64,000 nt of DNA from Vibrio sp. LaRot3 (GTDB lineage: Bacteria; Pseudomonadota; Gammaproteobacteria; Enterobacterales; Vibrionaceae), in the NCBI RefSeq assembly GCF_027587025.1, contig NZ_JAPPTI010000002.1, forward strand, positions 395,183 through 459,182, in the 5' to 3' direction. The translations under genes were made by a program, and so were the position numbers. Shown one piece after another: positions 33,405 through 42,420 of the stretch (positions within the stretch are counted from its first letter, which is position 1; every line of letters starts with the position of its first letter). The notes under the pieces are model-generated. The model did no database searches, had not been told where the DNA came from, and saw only the letters and a program-made list of their open reading frames with translations.

Positions 33405-35060
33405 ATGGACCAGCTAATCGCGACCCTAAAGAAAATCGAAAAACAAAACTACCGCGCGTATCAACAAATCAAAGGTCAATATGACTTTACTGATTTCACT
33501 CTTCATGTTGATTACGTCCAAGCTGATCCATACGCCTCTGCTTCACGATTACGTGCTGTTCGCCCATGGTCTGTGACTGGTCTTGATTGGTTAAAAGAAC
33601 AATCTGATGCCTACCAAATTGCTGCTCGCGACTTTATCGCTAGACAGTTTGCAGCGTTCGCAAAGCAAGAGTCACATATTGATATTTCACTATCAGGTCA
33701 AACGGTATTGGACTCTACTGCGATACTCTTTACTGAAGAAGGTATTGAGCTTCGTTTCCGCGCTAACTTACCAGCAGAAGGCCGTTCAGTATTAGGCAAG
33801 AAAGCAACGAACATCCTCACGTTCCATCTGCCTAAGTTTATTCGCCGCGCAACGTTAGAACGTGAAATCGACAAACAAGCCCTGATTGAACATTGTCAGG
33901 TTGTGGAAGACCAACATGCCCTTCGCGCTCAACTTGATCAACACAACCTAGTCGCATTTGTCGCGAACGGTTCAGTATTACCACGCATTGCGGGTAACTG
34001 TGATTTACCAATGAAAGATGCGGTTGCATTTAACGCCCCAGCCTCACTAGAAGTGACACTGAACACACCAAACCAAGGTGACATTACGGGCTTAGGTGTT
34101 CCAAAAGGCATTACTTTAATTGTTGGTGGTGGCTTTCATGGTAAATCGACCTTGCTAACTGCTATTGAGCGCTCTATTTACGATCACATTCCAGGCGATG
34201 GCCGTGAACGTATCGTGACCAATGCTGCTGCGATGAAGATTCGTGCGGAAGATGGTCGTTGTGTACACAACCTTAACCTATCAAACTACATTAACCACTT
34301 ACCGATGGGTAAAGACACAGCTGATTTCTCTACTCAGGATGCGTCAGGTTCAACGTCTCAAGCAGCATGGTTACAAGAGTCGATTGAGTCAGGGGCAACG
34401 AGCCTGCTCATTGATGAAGATACGTCAGCAACTAACTTCATGATTCGTGATGAGCGTATGCAAGCGCTAGTGGCAAAAGGCGACGAACCGATTACTCCGC
34501 TAGTGGATCGTATTGGTCAATTACGTGATGAACTTGAGATTTCAACCCTCGTGGTTATGGGTGGTTCAGGCGACTACCTTGATGTGGCGGATACTGTTAT
34601 CCAAATGCACGACTATCAAGCCATTGACGTGACGGAAAAAGCGAAGCAAGTCATTGAGCAACACCCAACTCAGCGTCATAACGAAAGTGAAAGTGCACTG
34701 GTTACTTTCCGCCCTCGTAGCTTGAACCGCGCAGCGCTGCAAACTATTTTGGCTGACGGCAAATTCCGCGTGGCTGCAAAAGGAACAGACTCGCTTCGCT
34801 TTGGTAAAGAGTTTGCTGACCTATCAGCACTAGAACAGCTTGAATCAAGCGCAGAAATCAATGCGATCGGTTGGTTGTGGTTCCAACTCGCTCAATTGCC
34901 GGGATGGTCGAGTAACCCCGCAAAAGAAGTAGCCGCAATGCTGACTAACTCTTGGCACACCATGATGCCAAATCAAGGTGACCTTGCTAAGCCTCGCGTT
35001 TTAGATGTCATGGCTGCACTTAACCGAATGAGAAAATCTCAGTTCAAGACATCAAAATAA
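33405..35060 (+). CDS. ABC-class ATPase (COG3044-type), function unknown
   Basis: This 551-residue cytoplasmic protein contains a P-loop in unusual form, GGGFHGKSTLL (about residues 242-252). Further ATPase motifs include SLLIDEDTSATNFMIRD, which resembles a Walker B and D-loop region. No membrane partner is present, so it is not a transporter subunit. The family is widespread but uncharacterised. The N-terminal 200 residues have no recognised domain. It is monocistronic, with ATG 33405 preceded by a purine-rich stretch, and is closed by a strong terminator. Confidence 0.88.
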   Translation: MDQLIATLKKIEKQNYRAYQQIKGQYDFTDFTLHVDYVQADPYASASRLRAVRPWSVTGLDWLKEQSDAYQIAARDFIARQFAAFAKQESHIDISLSGQTVLDSTAILFTEEGIELRFRANLPAEGRSVLGKKATNILTFHLPKFIRRATLEREIDKQALIEHCQVVEDQHALRAQLDQHNLVAFVANGSVLPRIAGNCDLPMKDAVAFNAPASLEVTLNTPNQGDITGLGVPKGITLIVGGGFHGKSTLLTAIERSIYDHIPGDGRERIVTNAAAMKIRAEDGRCVHNLNLSNYINHLPMGKDTADFSTQDASGSTSQAAWLQESIESGATSLLIDEDTSATNFMIRDERMQALVAKGDEPITPLVDRIGQLRDELEISTLVVMGGSGDYLDVADTVIQMHDYQAIDVTEKAKQVIEQHPTQRHNESESALVTFRPRSLNRAALQTILADGKFRVAAKGTDSLRFGKEFADLSALEQLESSAEINAIGWLWFQLAQLPGWSSNPAKEVAAMLTNSWHTMMPNQGDLAKPRVLDVMAALNRMRKSQFKTSK

Positions 35061-35070
35061 AAGATACTAA

Positions 35071-35095
35071 AAAAGCGCCTAACGGCGCTTTTTCT
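35071..35095. terminator. bidirectional terminator
   Basis: The stem AAAAGCGCC / GGCGCTTTT with a 4-base loop is flanked by A and T tracts, between the ATPase gene and the convergent J-domain gene. Confidence 0.9.
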
Positions 35096-35112
35096 ATCTT
35101 CTAATTCCCAGT

Positions 35113-35727
35113 TTATGCTCGAAGCACGTTCCAAGCTTCACATAGCACTCTGAAACGTTCGGAGTTACCATTCTCTCTATCAGGATGCCATTTCAAAGCC
35201 AATTTACGCCAGCGCTTACGAATTTCTCCATCGCTCGCGTCTCGATCTAGCTCAAACAATGAAAGCGCTTTGTTTCTGTCGAGCTGATTGGCAGCATTAC
35301 CGCCGACAAAGTCTCGATAACGAGTCCAAAACTCGTTCAACAACCGTTTAATCTCGCCTTCTTCAGCTTCGTAGTTTGACCACTGAGTGTAGTATTCTCG
35401 CAGCGGGTCTTGCATATCAATCACATGCGCGACATGGCTTCCACGACAACCATGCAACGAAATGGACATGGCTTCAACTTGTACCCAACTGTCTGGATAA
35501 AGCGTCTCTTGCAACTGATAAAGCGCATTCATAATTAAGAAATTGCGTTTAAACAGATCTTTCTCTGGGCGCTCATCCAACACCGGCATCAGATCCAACT
35601 CAATCAAATGCGCTGCTAAAAGGTGAACTTTCCATCCGCTAGGTTGCTTACGTAAGATCTCTAGAATAGGCCACAGTAGTGGATTCTCCATCTCACTGTA
35701 TCTAGCCAAGTGACTTTGTTGTTCCAT
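35113..35727 (-). CDS. DnaJ-related co-chaperone with C-terminal J domain
   Basis: This is a 204-residue protein. Its N-terminal about 140 residues fit the DnaJ-related family (ENPLLWPILEILRKQPSGWKVHLLAAHLIE). The C-terminus (about residues 152-204) is a J domain with the essential HPD in LKWHPDRENG. Such proteins stimulate the ATPase of DnaK; the specific client is unknown. The C-terminal position of the J domain is typical of this gamma-proteobacterial family. It is a single gene with its own promoter. Confidence 0.9.
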   Translation of the reverse strand: MEQQSHLARYSEMENPLLWPILEILRKQPSGWKVHLLAAHLIELDLMPVLDERPEKDLFKRNFLIMNALYQLQETLYPDSWVQVEAMSISLHGCRGSHVAHVIDMQDPLREYYTQWSNYEAEEGEIKRLLNEFWTRYRDFVGGNAANQLDRNKALSLFELDRDASDGEIRKRWRKLALKWHPDRENGNSERFRVLCEAWNVLRA

Positions 35728-35961
35728 AACGCCTTAATTAGAATGATGTATTTTTATGAAGTGTAGCTTACCTTCCCAGTCCCTGCCGCTTCAATCGAAA
35801 GTACCAGTTTTAACTCACAGTTTGAAGCAGTCACGCATCTTGCTCACCATAAGGCAGTGCACTTTCCAATATTAACGACTCTAAAATCGGTTAAATTTGC
35901 AATTGAACACTGTTTTATTATCTGTCATGATAAACGCACTGAATCAATACGGACATTCAAC

Positions 35962-36576
35962 ATGAACAACGCCAACCTAAAATTACTTAAAATTCTCACA
36001 GCTCTTTATTCGCTTGTGTTTGTATTCGCTGCTATCGAGCCTGTATCTCGCGCGGTATGGATCGCAGAGATAATCCCTGTCGTCATTGCTGTGGCAATCA
36101 TCTGGTGGATGTCTCGTTCTTTCGTTTTTTCCAAAACCGCTTATGTATTGATGTTTGTTTGGATTGTGATGCATACCATTGGTTCTAAATACACCTTTGC
36201 AGAAGTTCCGTTTGATTGGTTCAATAACCTCATTGGCTCAGATGATCGAAATCACTTCGACCGCGTGGCGCATTTCTCGATAGGCTTTTACGCCTACCCT
36301 ATTGCCGAATATCTCATTCGTAGAAACTTAATGAAACCCGTACTGGCGTGTGTTTTCGCCCTATTCTCAATTATGTCGCTTGCGGCTGCTTATGAAGTGA
36401 TTGAGTGGTGGTATGCCGAACTGGCGGGTGGCGATGAAGGGATCGCGTTCCTAGGCTCTCAAGGTGACATTTGGGATGCCCAAAAAGATATTCTAATGGA
36501 CACCCTAGGCGCAATCAGTTCGCTATTATTGATGAAGTTTCAAGGTCGAGTGGTTGCTTCTAACCAACTGAGATAA
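35962..36576 (+). CDS. DUF2238 (YjdF-type) inner-membrane protein
   Basis: This membrane protein of about 204 residues begins MNNANLKLLKILTALYSLVF and has five or six helices. The DUF2238 pattern is clear: HTIGSKYTFAEVPF, then DRVAHFSIGFYAYPIAEYL and AAYEVIEWWYAELAG, plus the acidic GDIWDAQKDILMDTLGA, with conserved charged residues inside helices. Function is unknown. The start at 35962 is chosen because the family begins there; upstream codons are poor. Its 3' end overlaps cutA by 37 bases tail to tail. Confidence 0.85.
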   Translation: MNNANLKLLKILTALYSLVFVFAAIEPVSRAVWIAEIIPVVIAVAIIWWMSRSFVFSKTAYVLMFVWIVMHTIGSKYTFAEVPFDWFNNLIGSDDRNHFDRVAHFSIGFYAYPIAEYLIRRNLMKPVLACVFALFSIMSLAAAYEVIEWWYAELAGGDEGIAFLGSQGDIWDAQKDILMDTLGAISSLLLMKFQGRVVASNQLR

Positions 36577-36854
36577 GGGTTATAACCTTCGACAAACGGA
36601 ACTTGGATAACCTGAGGTACTTCATAGCTGTGGTGAGCAACAATGACTTGCTCTAACGCTTGATAATTCTTCTGAGTGGTTTTTATCACTAAAAGCCACT
36701 CTTTATCATTGCACACCTTTCCCTGCCAAACATAGTGGCTCTCAATCGGCATGGTTTGGATACAAGCTGCTAGTTGTTGATTGAGTATCTGTTCAATCAG
36801 TGCCTGCTTGTTTTCTTCACTATTGGTGGTGGTTAGAGTAATGCAATACGCCAT
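36540..36854 (-). CDS. cutA: divalent-cation tolerance protein CutA
   Basis: This trimeric CutA1-type protein of about 104 residues begins MAYCITLTTTNSEENKQALI. Family segments LNQQLAACIQ, YVWQGKV, EWLLVIKTT and HSYEVPQVIQVPFVEGYNPYLSWL are all present. CutA is linked to copper tolerance, but its mechanism is unclear. The ATG at 36854 is the family start. The gene overlaps the convergent DUF2238 gene by 37 bases, so the C-termini are encoded on both strands of the same DNA. Confidence 0.93.
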   Translation of the reverse strand: MAYCITLTTTNSEENKQALIEQILNQQLAACIQTMPIESHYVWQGKVCNDKEWLLVIKTTQKNYQALEQVIVAHHSYEVPQVIQVPFVEGYNPYLSWLEATTRP

Positions 36855-36875
36855 TATTTTTCCCTCAAACGTAAA

Positions 36876-36900
36876 AAAGCCAGTGTTCATCACTGGCTTT
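36876..36900 (-). terminator. terminator of the RND operon
   Basis: The stem AAAGCCAGTG / CACTGGCTTT with a 5-base loop has a T tract on the minus strand, 27 bases past the RND pump stop codon. Confidence 0.85.
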
Positions 36901-36926
36901 AGTTTACTTGCAAACCCTTTAGTGCA

Positions 36927-39900
36927 CTAGGCTTGCGTCAGCTCTGGTTGAACCTCGACCGCTTTGTCTCTAAAGAACAAGCTGTACAGCACTGGTACAA
37001 CACCAAGTGTCAGCACTGTCCCTACAGCCATACCAAAGATCATAACAATCGCCATCGAATACCAGAATTCACCACCTGAAATTGCAAGTGGAATCAGTCC
37101 GAGTATCGTAGTTAAGGTTGTCATAACGATCGGTCTGAATCGTTCTACACACGCTTCGATAATCGACTGTCTAACACTCAAACCGTTATCGCGTTGCTGC
37201 TCTATGCAGTCAATCAATACGATGCCGTTATTGATGATAATCCCGGCTAAACTGAAGATACCAAGCATGGCTGGGAAGGTGAAATACGCATCCATAACCA
37301 ATAGACCAGATACTGCACCAATAAGCGACAGTGGAATGGTCATCAGAATAATTGCTGGACGACGTATCGAGTTAAATTGCAATAACAGCAATAGAACCAT
37401 CACAGCAAAGCAGTGCGGCAAATAACCAAATAGCGCGCCGTTGGCTTTGCTTGCGCCTTTCAGCTCACCACCCAACAAGATCTCATACCCCGACGGTAGA
37501 TCGAGTTCAGCCAACTTAGGTTGTACGATGGCATTTAACTCACTCGCTTGTAGCGAATCATGTTTCACGCTTACGGTAATGGTTCGTTCTAAGTTGAATC
37601 GACGAATCACCGATGGCTCATTTTTGGTTTCAATGTGAGCAAACTGCAACAGCGGCAGTGATGCGCCCGACCCTGTAGCAACGATCTGCGCCGAAGTAAG
37701 CTTCTCGATTTGTTTGTCTGAGTCTGCGCCACTGATCATCACTGGAATCACATCGTCATTATCTCTAAAGCTTGTGACTTCACGACCACGCAGGTAACTG
37801 TCTAAGCTGTTTGCGATGTCCCGGCTCGTCGCTCCTGCTCGTAAAGCTTGCCCCTGTTCGATGTTTACGATCAGTTTTGCAACGTTGTTTTCCCAATCGT
37901 TACGGATACCTACCGCACCCGGCACTTGGCGCAATGCATTTTCTATCTGCTTAGCAAATACCTGCAGTGTTTCAATATCACTGCCTACTACTTGATATTC
38001 AACCAAGCCAAGTTCTGTACCACCCAGCCACATACGTTTTGCTTGGCCGCTCGCCTCGGGAAGATCTGTAGTAAAGAAACGGTTGGTTTTCTCAACCATC
38101 GCCAGCGCACCTTCCACATCTTTGGTGTTCACCACTAAGAATGCGCGGTTGGTAGCTCGGTCGATCGGAGACAATGCTAAGAAGAAACGTGGGCCGCCAT
38201 CACCAATGTAAGCGACTGTATTAACGACATCTGGATTTTGTTCTTTATCCAATAACCAGTCATTGAGTCGTTTGGTGACTTTGGTTGTTTCTTCGACTTT
38301 CGTACCTGCTGGTAAGTCAACAAACACCAGGTATTGGTTACGCTCAGAACCCGGCATGAACTGTACAGTAATGTATTTGAATCCATACAACGAAAGAGCA
38401 AAGATGCCAATTACCGCAGCCAAAAATACCCAGCGGAAACGGATGATATTGGTGATCGCCGCACGATACCCTAGATGGAACCGGCTCTCTTTTTGCGCTG
38501 TCGCTTGTTTAGGTTTACTGCTCATAAACCAAACACACAGCACTGGTGTTGCGAACAAACACAAGAACCAAGATGACAGCAGCGCCAACGAAATTACCTG
38601 TGATAGAGAACGCAGGTATTCACCCGTGACATCTTGAGCTAGAAGTAACGGCATAAAGGCTAAGATGGTTGTTAACGACGAGGTAAGCAGCGGTACGGCC
38701 ATCGTTTTTGAAGCTTCAATAGCGGCTTCAACCTTATCCACGCCCTGCGCAATTTTGCTTTTGATGAACTCGGCAATCACGATGCCATTGTCCACCAGCA
38801 AACCAAGTGCAATGATGATTGCTGCAATAGACATGCGTTGCAACTCCACTCCCCAAATGCTCATGCCAATCACGGTCATAAGGATGGTCAGTGGTACGAT
38901 GCTGCCAACGATCAGGCCCATTCTCAAACCAAGGAACAACATCACAACTGCTAATACAACCGCTACGGTTTGCATCAAGTTACTGGTTGCAGAGCTAACC
39001 GCCACTTCTACTTTTTCAGGTTGGAAAGTGGCGATTTCAAGCGACATTCCCACTGGCAGTTGTGGTGTGTATTCGGCTAAGAATGTTTGAATATCTACGC
39101 CAAATTCATCACTTTGTGCACCATCGACCATAGCAGCGGCAATCGTAATCGCACGTTCACCATTAAAGAACACTGGCGTATTAAAAGGCTCTTCGTAGCC
39201 TCGGTAGACCTCCGCCAAATCACGTAGAAAAACGGAGTGTCCTAGCTCTCGAATGTACAAATCGACATTGAGAATATCCTCAACCGTTTTAAAACTGCCC
39301 GTCGGTTCGATTTCAATCTCTAGAGTGTCCGTTTCAATCAAGCCACCCGGCAAAACAACATTACGTTCATTCAGCGCTTGGCCAACCTGCTTAAACTGGA
39401 ATTTGTCATTTTCTAACGCATCTGGCTTGGCTTTAATCCATACTCTTTCTTTATTAACACCATACAACTCAACCTGAGAAACCGTTGCCACACTGTTCAA
39501 GCGATCTTGAAGCCATTCCGCCGTCTTGTTTAGCTCACGCTGAGAAAAATCCTCTCCGGTTAGTGCTAACGTCGCTGAATAAACTTGACCAAATTCGTCA
39601 TTAACAAAAGGCCCTTGTGTGCCTTCCGGTAATTCCGCCACCATTGCGTTCATGCGATTACGCAAATTGTCCCAAATCGGTTGCAGGTCAAAGTACCGAT
39701 CGTGCACTGACACCGTGATCTGCGAGAAGCCCGTCTGTGACATTGACTTAATGTCAGTCACCTCTGGGATTTGTTTGATCTCGCGCTCTAATGGTTTTGT
39801 GATGAACTTTTCCACACGCTCAGGAGACATCCCCGGAAACTGAGCAACCACCACGGCGTTACGAATTAATATTTCTGGATCTTCTTTACTCGGCGCGTTC

Positions 39901-39992
39901 AAAAATGTTTGGTAACCAATCACCAATAACATCAACAGGAAAACTTGAGTAAATCGCTTATAATCCAGCGCTAACTGAGTCAACTTATGCAT
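36927..39992 (-). CDS. RND-family efflux pump inner-membrane subunit
   Basis: This 1021-residue proton-driven exporter of the AcrB/HAE-1-like superfamily has one N-terminal helix, two large periplasmic loops and groups of helices at about 330-470 and 850-1000. The helix-4 motif reads ALGLLVDNGIVIAE, with one Asp where AcrB has two, as in several heavy-metal or short HAE subfamilies. The N-terminus (ALDYKRFTQVFLLMLLVIGY) deviates from AcrB. It pairs with the fusion protein ten bases upstream. No outer-membrane factor gene lies here, so TolC is probably used. The substrate is not readable. Confidence 0.92.
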   Translation of the reverse strand: MHKLTQLALDYKRFTQVFLLMLLVIGYQTFLNAPSKEDPEILIRNAVVVAQFPGMSPERVEKFITKPLEREIKQIPEVTDIKSMSQTGFSQITVSVHDRYFDLQPIWDNLRNRMNAMVAELPEGTQGPFVNDEFGQVYSATLALTGEDFSQRELNKTAEWLQDRLNSVATVSQVELYGVNKERVWIKAKPDALENDKFQFKQVGQALNERNVVLPGGLIETDTLEIEIEPTGSFKTVEDILNVDLYIRELGHSVFLRDLAEVYRGYEEPFNTPVFFNGERAITIAAAMVDGAQSDEFGVDIQTFLAEYTPQLPVGMSLEIATFQPEKVEVAVSSATSNLMQTVAVVLAVVMLFLGLRMGLIVGSIVPLTILMTVIGMSIWGVELQRMSIAAIIIALGLLVDNGIVIAEFIKSKIAQGVDKVEAAIEASKTMAVPLLTSSLTTILAFMPLLLAQDVTGEYLRSLSQVISLALLSSWFLCLFATPVLCVWFMSSKPKQATAQKESRFHLGYRAAITNIIRFRWVFLAAVIGIFALSLYGFKYITVQFMPGSERNQYLVFVDLPAGTKVEETTKVTKRLNDWLLDKEQNPDVVNTVAYIGDGGPRFFLALSPIDRATNRAFLVVNTKDVEGALAMVEKTNRFFTTDLPEASGQAKRMWLGGTELGLVEYQVVGSDIETLQVFAKQIENALRQVPGAVGIRNDWENNVAKLIVNIEQGQALRAGATSRDIANSLDSYLRGREVTSFRDNDDVIPVMISGADSDKQIEKLTSAQIVATGSGASLPLLQFAHIETKNEPSVIRRFNLERTITVSVKHDSLQASELNAIVQPKLAELDLPSGYEILLGGELKGASKANGALFGYLPHCFAVMVLLLLLQFNSIRRPAIILMTIPLSLIGAVSGLLVMDAYFTFPAMLGIFSLAGIIINNGIVLIDCIEQQRDNGLSVRQSIIEACVERFRPIVMTTLTTILGLIPLAISGGEFWYSMAIVMIFGMAVGTVLTLGVVPVLYSLFFRDKAVEVQPELTQA

Positions 39993-40001
39993 GACGACTC
40001 C

Positions 40002-41111
40002 TTAAATGCCTTTCCATAAAGAGACTTTTTGCCCTTCATACAGATACGGCACGCCCGCGACGACGACTTTTTCACCTTCAGCTAGATTATTCACCACAAC
40101 AACGCGAGTGTTCACCGTACGCAAGATATCAACGTAACGTTTCTCTAGCGTCATCTCTGGTGTAATCACATAAATCGGCGCTTGGGTTTTAGTATGTTTG
40201 CCGTCTGGGGCACTTAGATCAAATGCCTCAAGAGGTAAGCGAACTACGTTTTGTTGTTTTTCTCCGATACGAAAATCAATGTTCGCGGACATACCATTTC
40301 TTAGCAGCTTGGCATTTTCGGTCAACTTGTCATCCGTCATGATCAAAGACACGCTATAAGCATTGCCCTTTTCAACGACAGCACCAATTTCACTGACTTC
40401 GCCAACAAAAGGTAGATTATGAAGGGCAGGAATCGTGACATTCAGTTTGTCACCAAACTTAACTTCACCGATAAGACTTTCTGGTACCAGAAAATCCACT
40501 TGATAAGCACTGTAACTGATTAGCTCAACAACCGTTGTTCCTGAGTTGATCTTGGTAAACTCATCCAAAAATACCGCACTGACTTGGCCAGAAAATGGCG
40601 CATAAAGCTTAGTGCGTTTTAAACTCAGGCGAGCGTTGTTCACGTCTGTTTGAGCGACGTTTGTTTGCTGAGTTTTCGCGTCTAAATCTGCTTTAATAGA
40701 CAGTAGCTCTGAATCGGAGACAAAACCTTTGTCTTGTAGTTTTACTGCGCGCTGATATTGGTCTTCGACCTGACGCTTAGCCGCAATTGCCGACCCTAAT
40801 GACGCTTTCGCCTTTTGTAGCGCAATCACAAACTCTTCTTGTTCTAATTCTGCGATCAATTGGCCTTTGGTCACTACCTCACCCTTTTTAACCGCAATCT
40901 TGGCAGTGGTTCCATTCACTTTAAAGCTGAGCGGTGAAGTGGTTGCACTTTTCACTGCGCCTGCGAACTGTCGGCTTTGCTCATAGTTTTCAAAGGAAAC
41001 TTCAGTGTATTTCACTGAACGGACTTCGGTTTGCTGATCTTGAATATCAGCCGTGTTGTCGCCGCAACCAGATAACAGGGCGACAAGGGGAATGAACCAG
41101 TAGATTTTCAC
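40002..41111 (-). CDS. RND efflux periplasmic adaptor (membrane fusion lipoprotein)
   Basis: This 369-residue adaptor has a lipoprotein signal (MKIYWFIPLVALLSGCGDN, lipobox LLSGC with Cys16). It has a lipoyl/barrel-sandwich half motif around NGTTAKIAVKKGEVVTKGQL, an alpha-hairpin with KAKASLGSAIAAKRQVEDQY (about 100-170) and beta-barrel and membrane-proximal domains after it. It bridges the RND pump to an outer-membrane channel. It is the first gene of the two-gene operon, and the 41127-41143 palindrome sits just upstream of its start. Confidence 0.92.
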   Translation of the reverse strand: MKIYWFIPLVALLSGCGDNTADIQDQQTEVRSVKYTEVSFENYEQSRQFAGAVKSATTSPLSFKVNGTTAKIAVKKGEVVTKGQLIAELEQEEFVIALQKAKASLGSAIAAKRQVEDQYQRAVKLQDKGFVSDSELLSIKADLDAKTQQTNVAQTDVNNARLSLKRTKLYAPFSGQVSAVFLDEFTKINSGTTVVELISYSAYQVDFLVPESLIGEVKFGDKLNVTIPALHNLPFVGEVSEIGAVVEKGNAYSVSLIMTDDKLTENAKLLRNGMSANIDFRIGEKQQNVVRLPLEAFDLSAPDGKHTKTQAPIYVITPEMTLEKRYVDILRTVNTRVVVVNNLAEGEKVVVAGVPYLYEGQKVSLWKGI

Positions 41112-41126
41112 AAGGATGTCTCATTT

Positions 41127-41143
41127 ATGGTATTTCATACCAT
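41127..41143. promoter_or_regulatory. palindromic operator-like site before the RND operon
   Basis: ATGGTAT-TTC-ATACCAT is a perfect inverted repeat with 7-bp arms. It begins 16 bases upstream of the adaptor start codon, where a TetR-type repressor often binds. No such regulator gene is adjacent. Confidence 0.55.
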
Positions 41144-41373
41144 TATAAACAAAACAGCGTATTTTTAGAAGAAACAACCGCGTTTTTATGAAACTCATCC
41201 CAGAGTCTGGTGCAATAAATTCGTAACAAACTTAATTTACGATTTATTGACTAAAATTAAATTGCGTATAGACAAATTACCCATTAGTCTAGCGGTCGAT
41301 AACTAATAAAACTAACAAAAGGCAAAAAGCACAATATATTGCCTTCATTATTTGCTTCGCTGTAGGAGAAAAA

Positions 41374-41580
41374 ATGAAAGATAAGAAAGCGCTCAGCCCA
41401 AGCGTTCAACATTGCCCGTTATGTGGCAATGATGAATACCTAGTTTCAAATTCCGGTTCGATGCTATGTGCTGGATGTGGTTCGTTTTTTGAAAACGTTC
41501 ATCAAATGGTTGCCACAGAGCCTATGCAAATCAAAGCAGCGACCCCTATCCACTTCAACGCTAGTACGATGATGAATTAA
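41374..41580 (+). CDS. small zinc-ribbon protein, function unknown
   Basis: This 68-residue cytoplasmic protein has two CxxC knuckles (CPLCG at about residues 15-19 and CAGCG at 32-36) that should bind one zinc ion as a zinc ribbon. The remaining tail is Met- and Thr-rich. The RBS TAGGAG lies just before the ATG. It is probably its own unit with a terminator behind it. Similar tiny ribbon proteins are common in Vibrio without known function. Confidence 0.75.
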   Translation: MKDKKALSPSVQHCPLCGNDEYLVSNSGSMLCAGCGSFFENVHQMVATEPMQIKAATPIHFNASTMMN

Positions 41581-41610
41581 CCTCATTAACTCACAAATGT
41601 TCAAGCAAAG

Positions 41611-41636
41611 AAAAAGCCCTTAAACGGGCTTTTTTT
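41611..41636. terminator. bidirectional terminator
   Basis: The stem AAAAAGCCC / GGGCTTTTT with a 6-base loop lies between the convergent zinc-ribbon and HAD genes. Confidence 0.88.
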
Positions 41637-42276
41637 ATACGATTTCTACCAATTGGCTGAGCTTATCAATGGTCTGATAGGTTCCGGGGAAAGTCCCCTC
41701 ACTCACTCCTGACAGCCGAACGGACTTCATTCCTGCTCTTACTCCTGCCTCAATGCCTTTCGGGGTATCATCGATATACAGACATTGATCGACGCTATAT
41801 CCCATATTCATCGCACTATAGAGAATAAGGTCAGGTTCTGGCTTCCAGCTATTCGTCTCAAACGCTGAAAATATTTTGCCTTTAAAATGCGGCAGTAGCC
41901 CTGTAAGTTCAAGCGCGTGTTCTATTTTATCTCTTGGCCCATTCGAGGCGACGCAGTAGGTAATATTTTTGCTTTCTAAGTCCTTTAATACGTCAAATAC
42001 CCCTTCCATTGGCTCAAGTTGACTATCGAACAGTTCTTTCAGCGTCTCACGATATAGTGGCTCAAGAGTATCGATTGAAACCGAAATATTTAAACGTCTG
42101 CGCGTCTCTTCCAAAATATCAGCAAGCTTTCCACCAACAAAATGGTTCATGGCTTGCTCGGTAGTTAAATGGGCACCAAATTGACTAAAAACGATCGATA
42201 AAGCTTGGCAACAAAGTGTTTCACTGTCTACAAGCGTGCCTTCACAATCAAAGATTACACATTGGGTATTATTCAC
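41635..42276 (-). CDS. HAD-superfamily phosphatase (YieH-like) with variant motif I
   Basis: This is a 213-residue HAD-IA hydrolase. Motif I is FDCEGTLVDSE (Asp10 nucleophile, position 12 Glu instead of the common Asp acid/base). Motif II is in CVASNGP, the motif III Lys is in SWKPEPDL and motif IV is the acidic YIDDTPKG. The SWKPEP spacing and VDSETLCCQAL cap start resemble E. coli YieH, a 6-phosphogluconate phosphatase. The substrate here is inferred only loosely. The Glu substitution may lower or alter activity. Confidence 0.85.
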   Translation of the reverse strand: MNNTQCVIFDCEGTLVDSETLCCQALSIVFSQFGAHLTTEQAMNHFVGGKLADILEETRRRLNISVSIDTLEPLYRETLKELFDSQLEPMEGVFDVLKDLESKNITYCVASNGPRDKIEHALELTGLLPHFKGKIFSAFETNSWKPEPDLILYSAMNMGYSVDQCLYIDDTPKGIEAGVRAGMKSVRLSGVSEGTFPGTYQTIDKLSQLVEIV

Positions 42277-42420
42277 GGTTGGCCACCTTTACTTTTTCTT
42301 TTTATTAGTCTGATAGTAAGGGGGAATCAGTAAACTGCAGTAACCGAGTTAACAGTTTCGAATCACACCTTTAGGGGATGAATCAAAACATAGACTCGAT
42401 CACTTTCCCGCAGTCTACTG

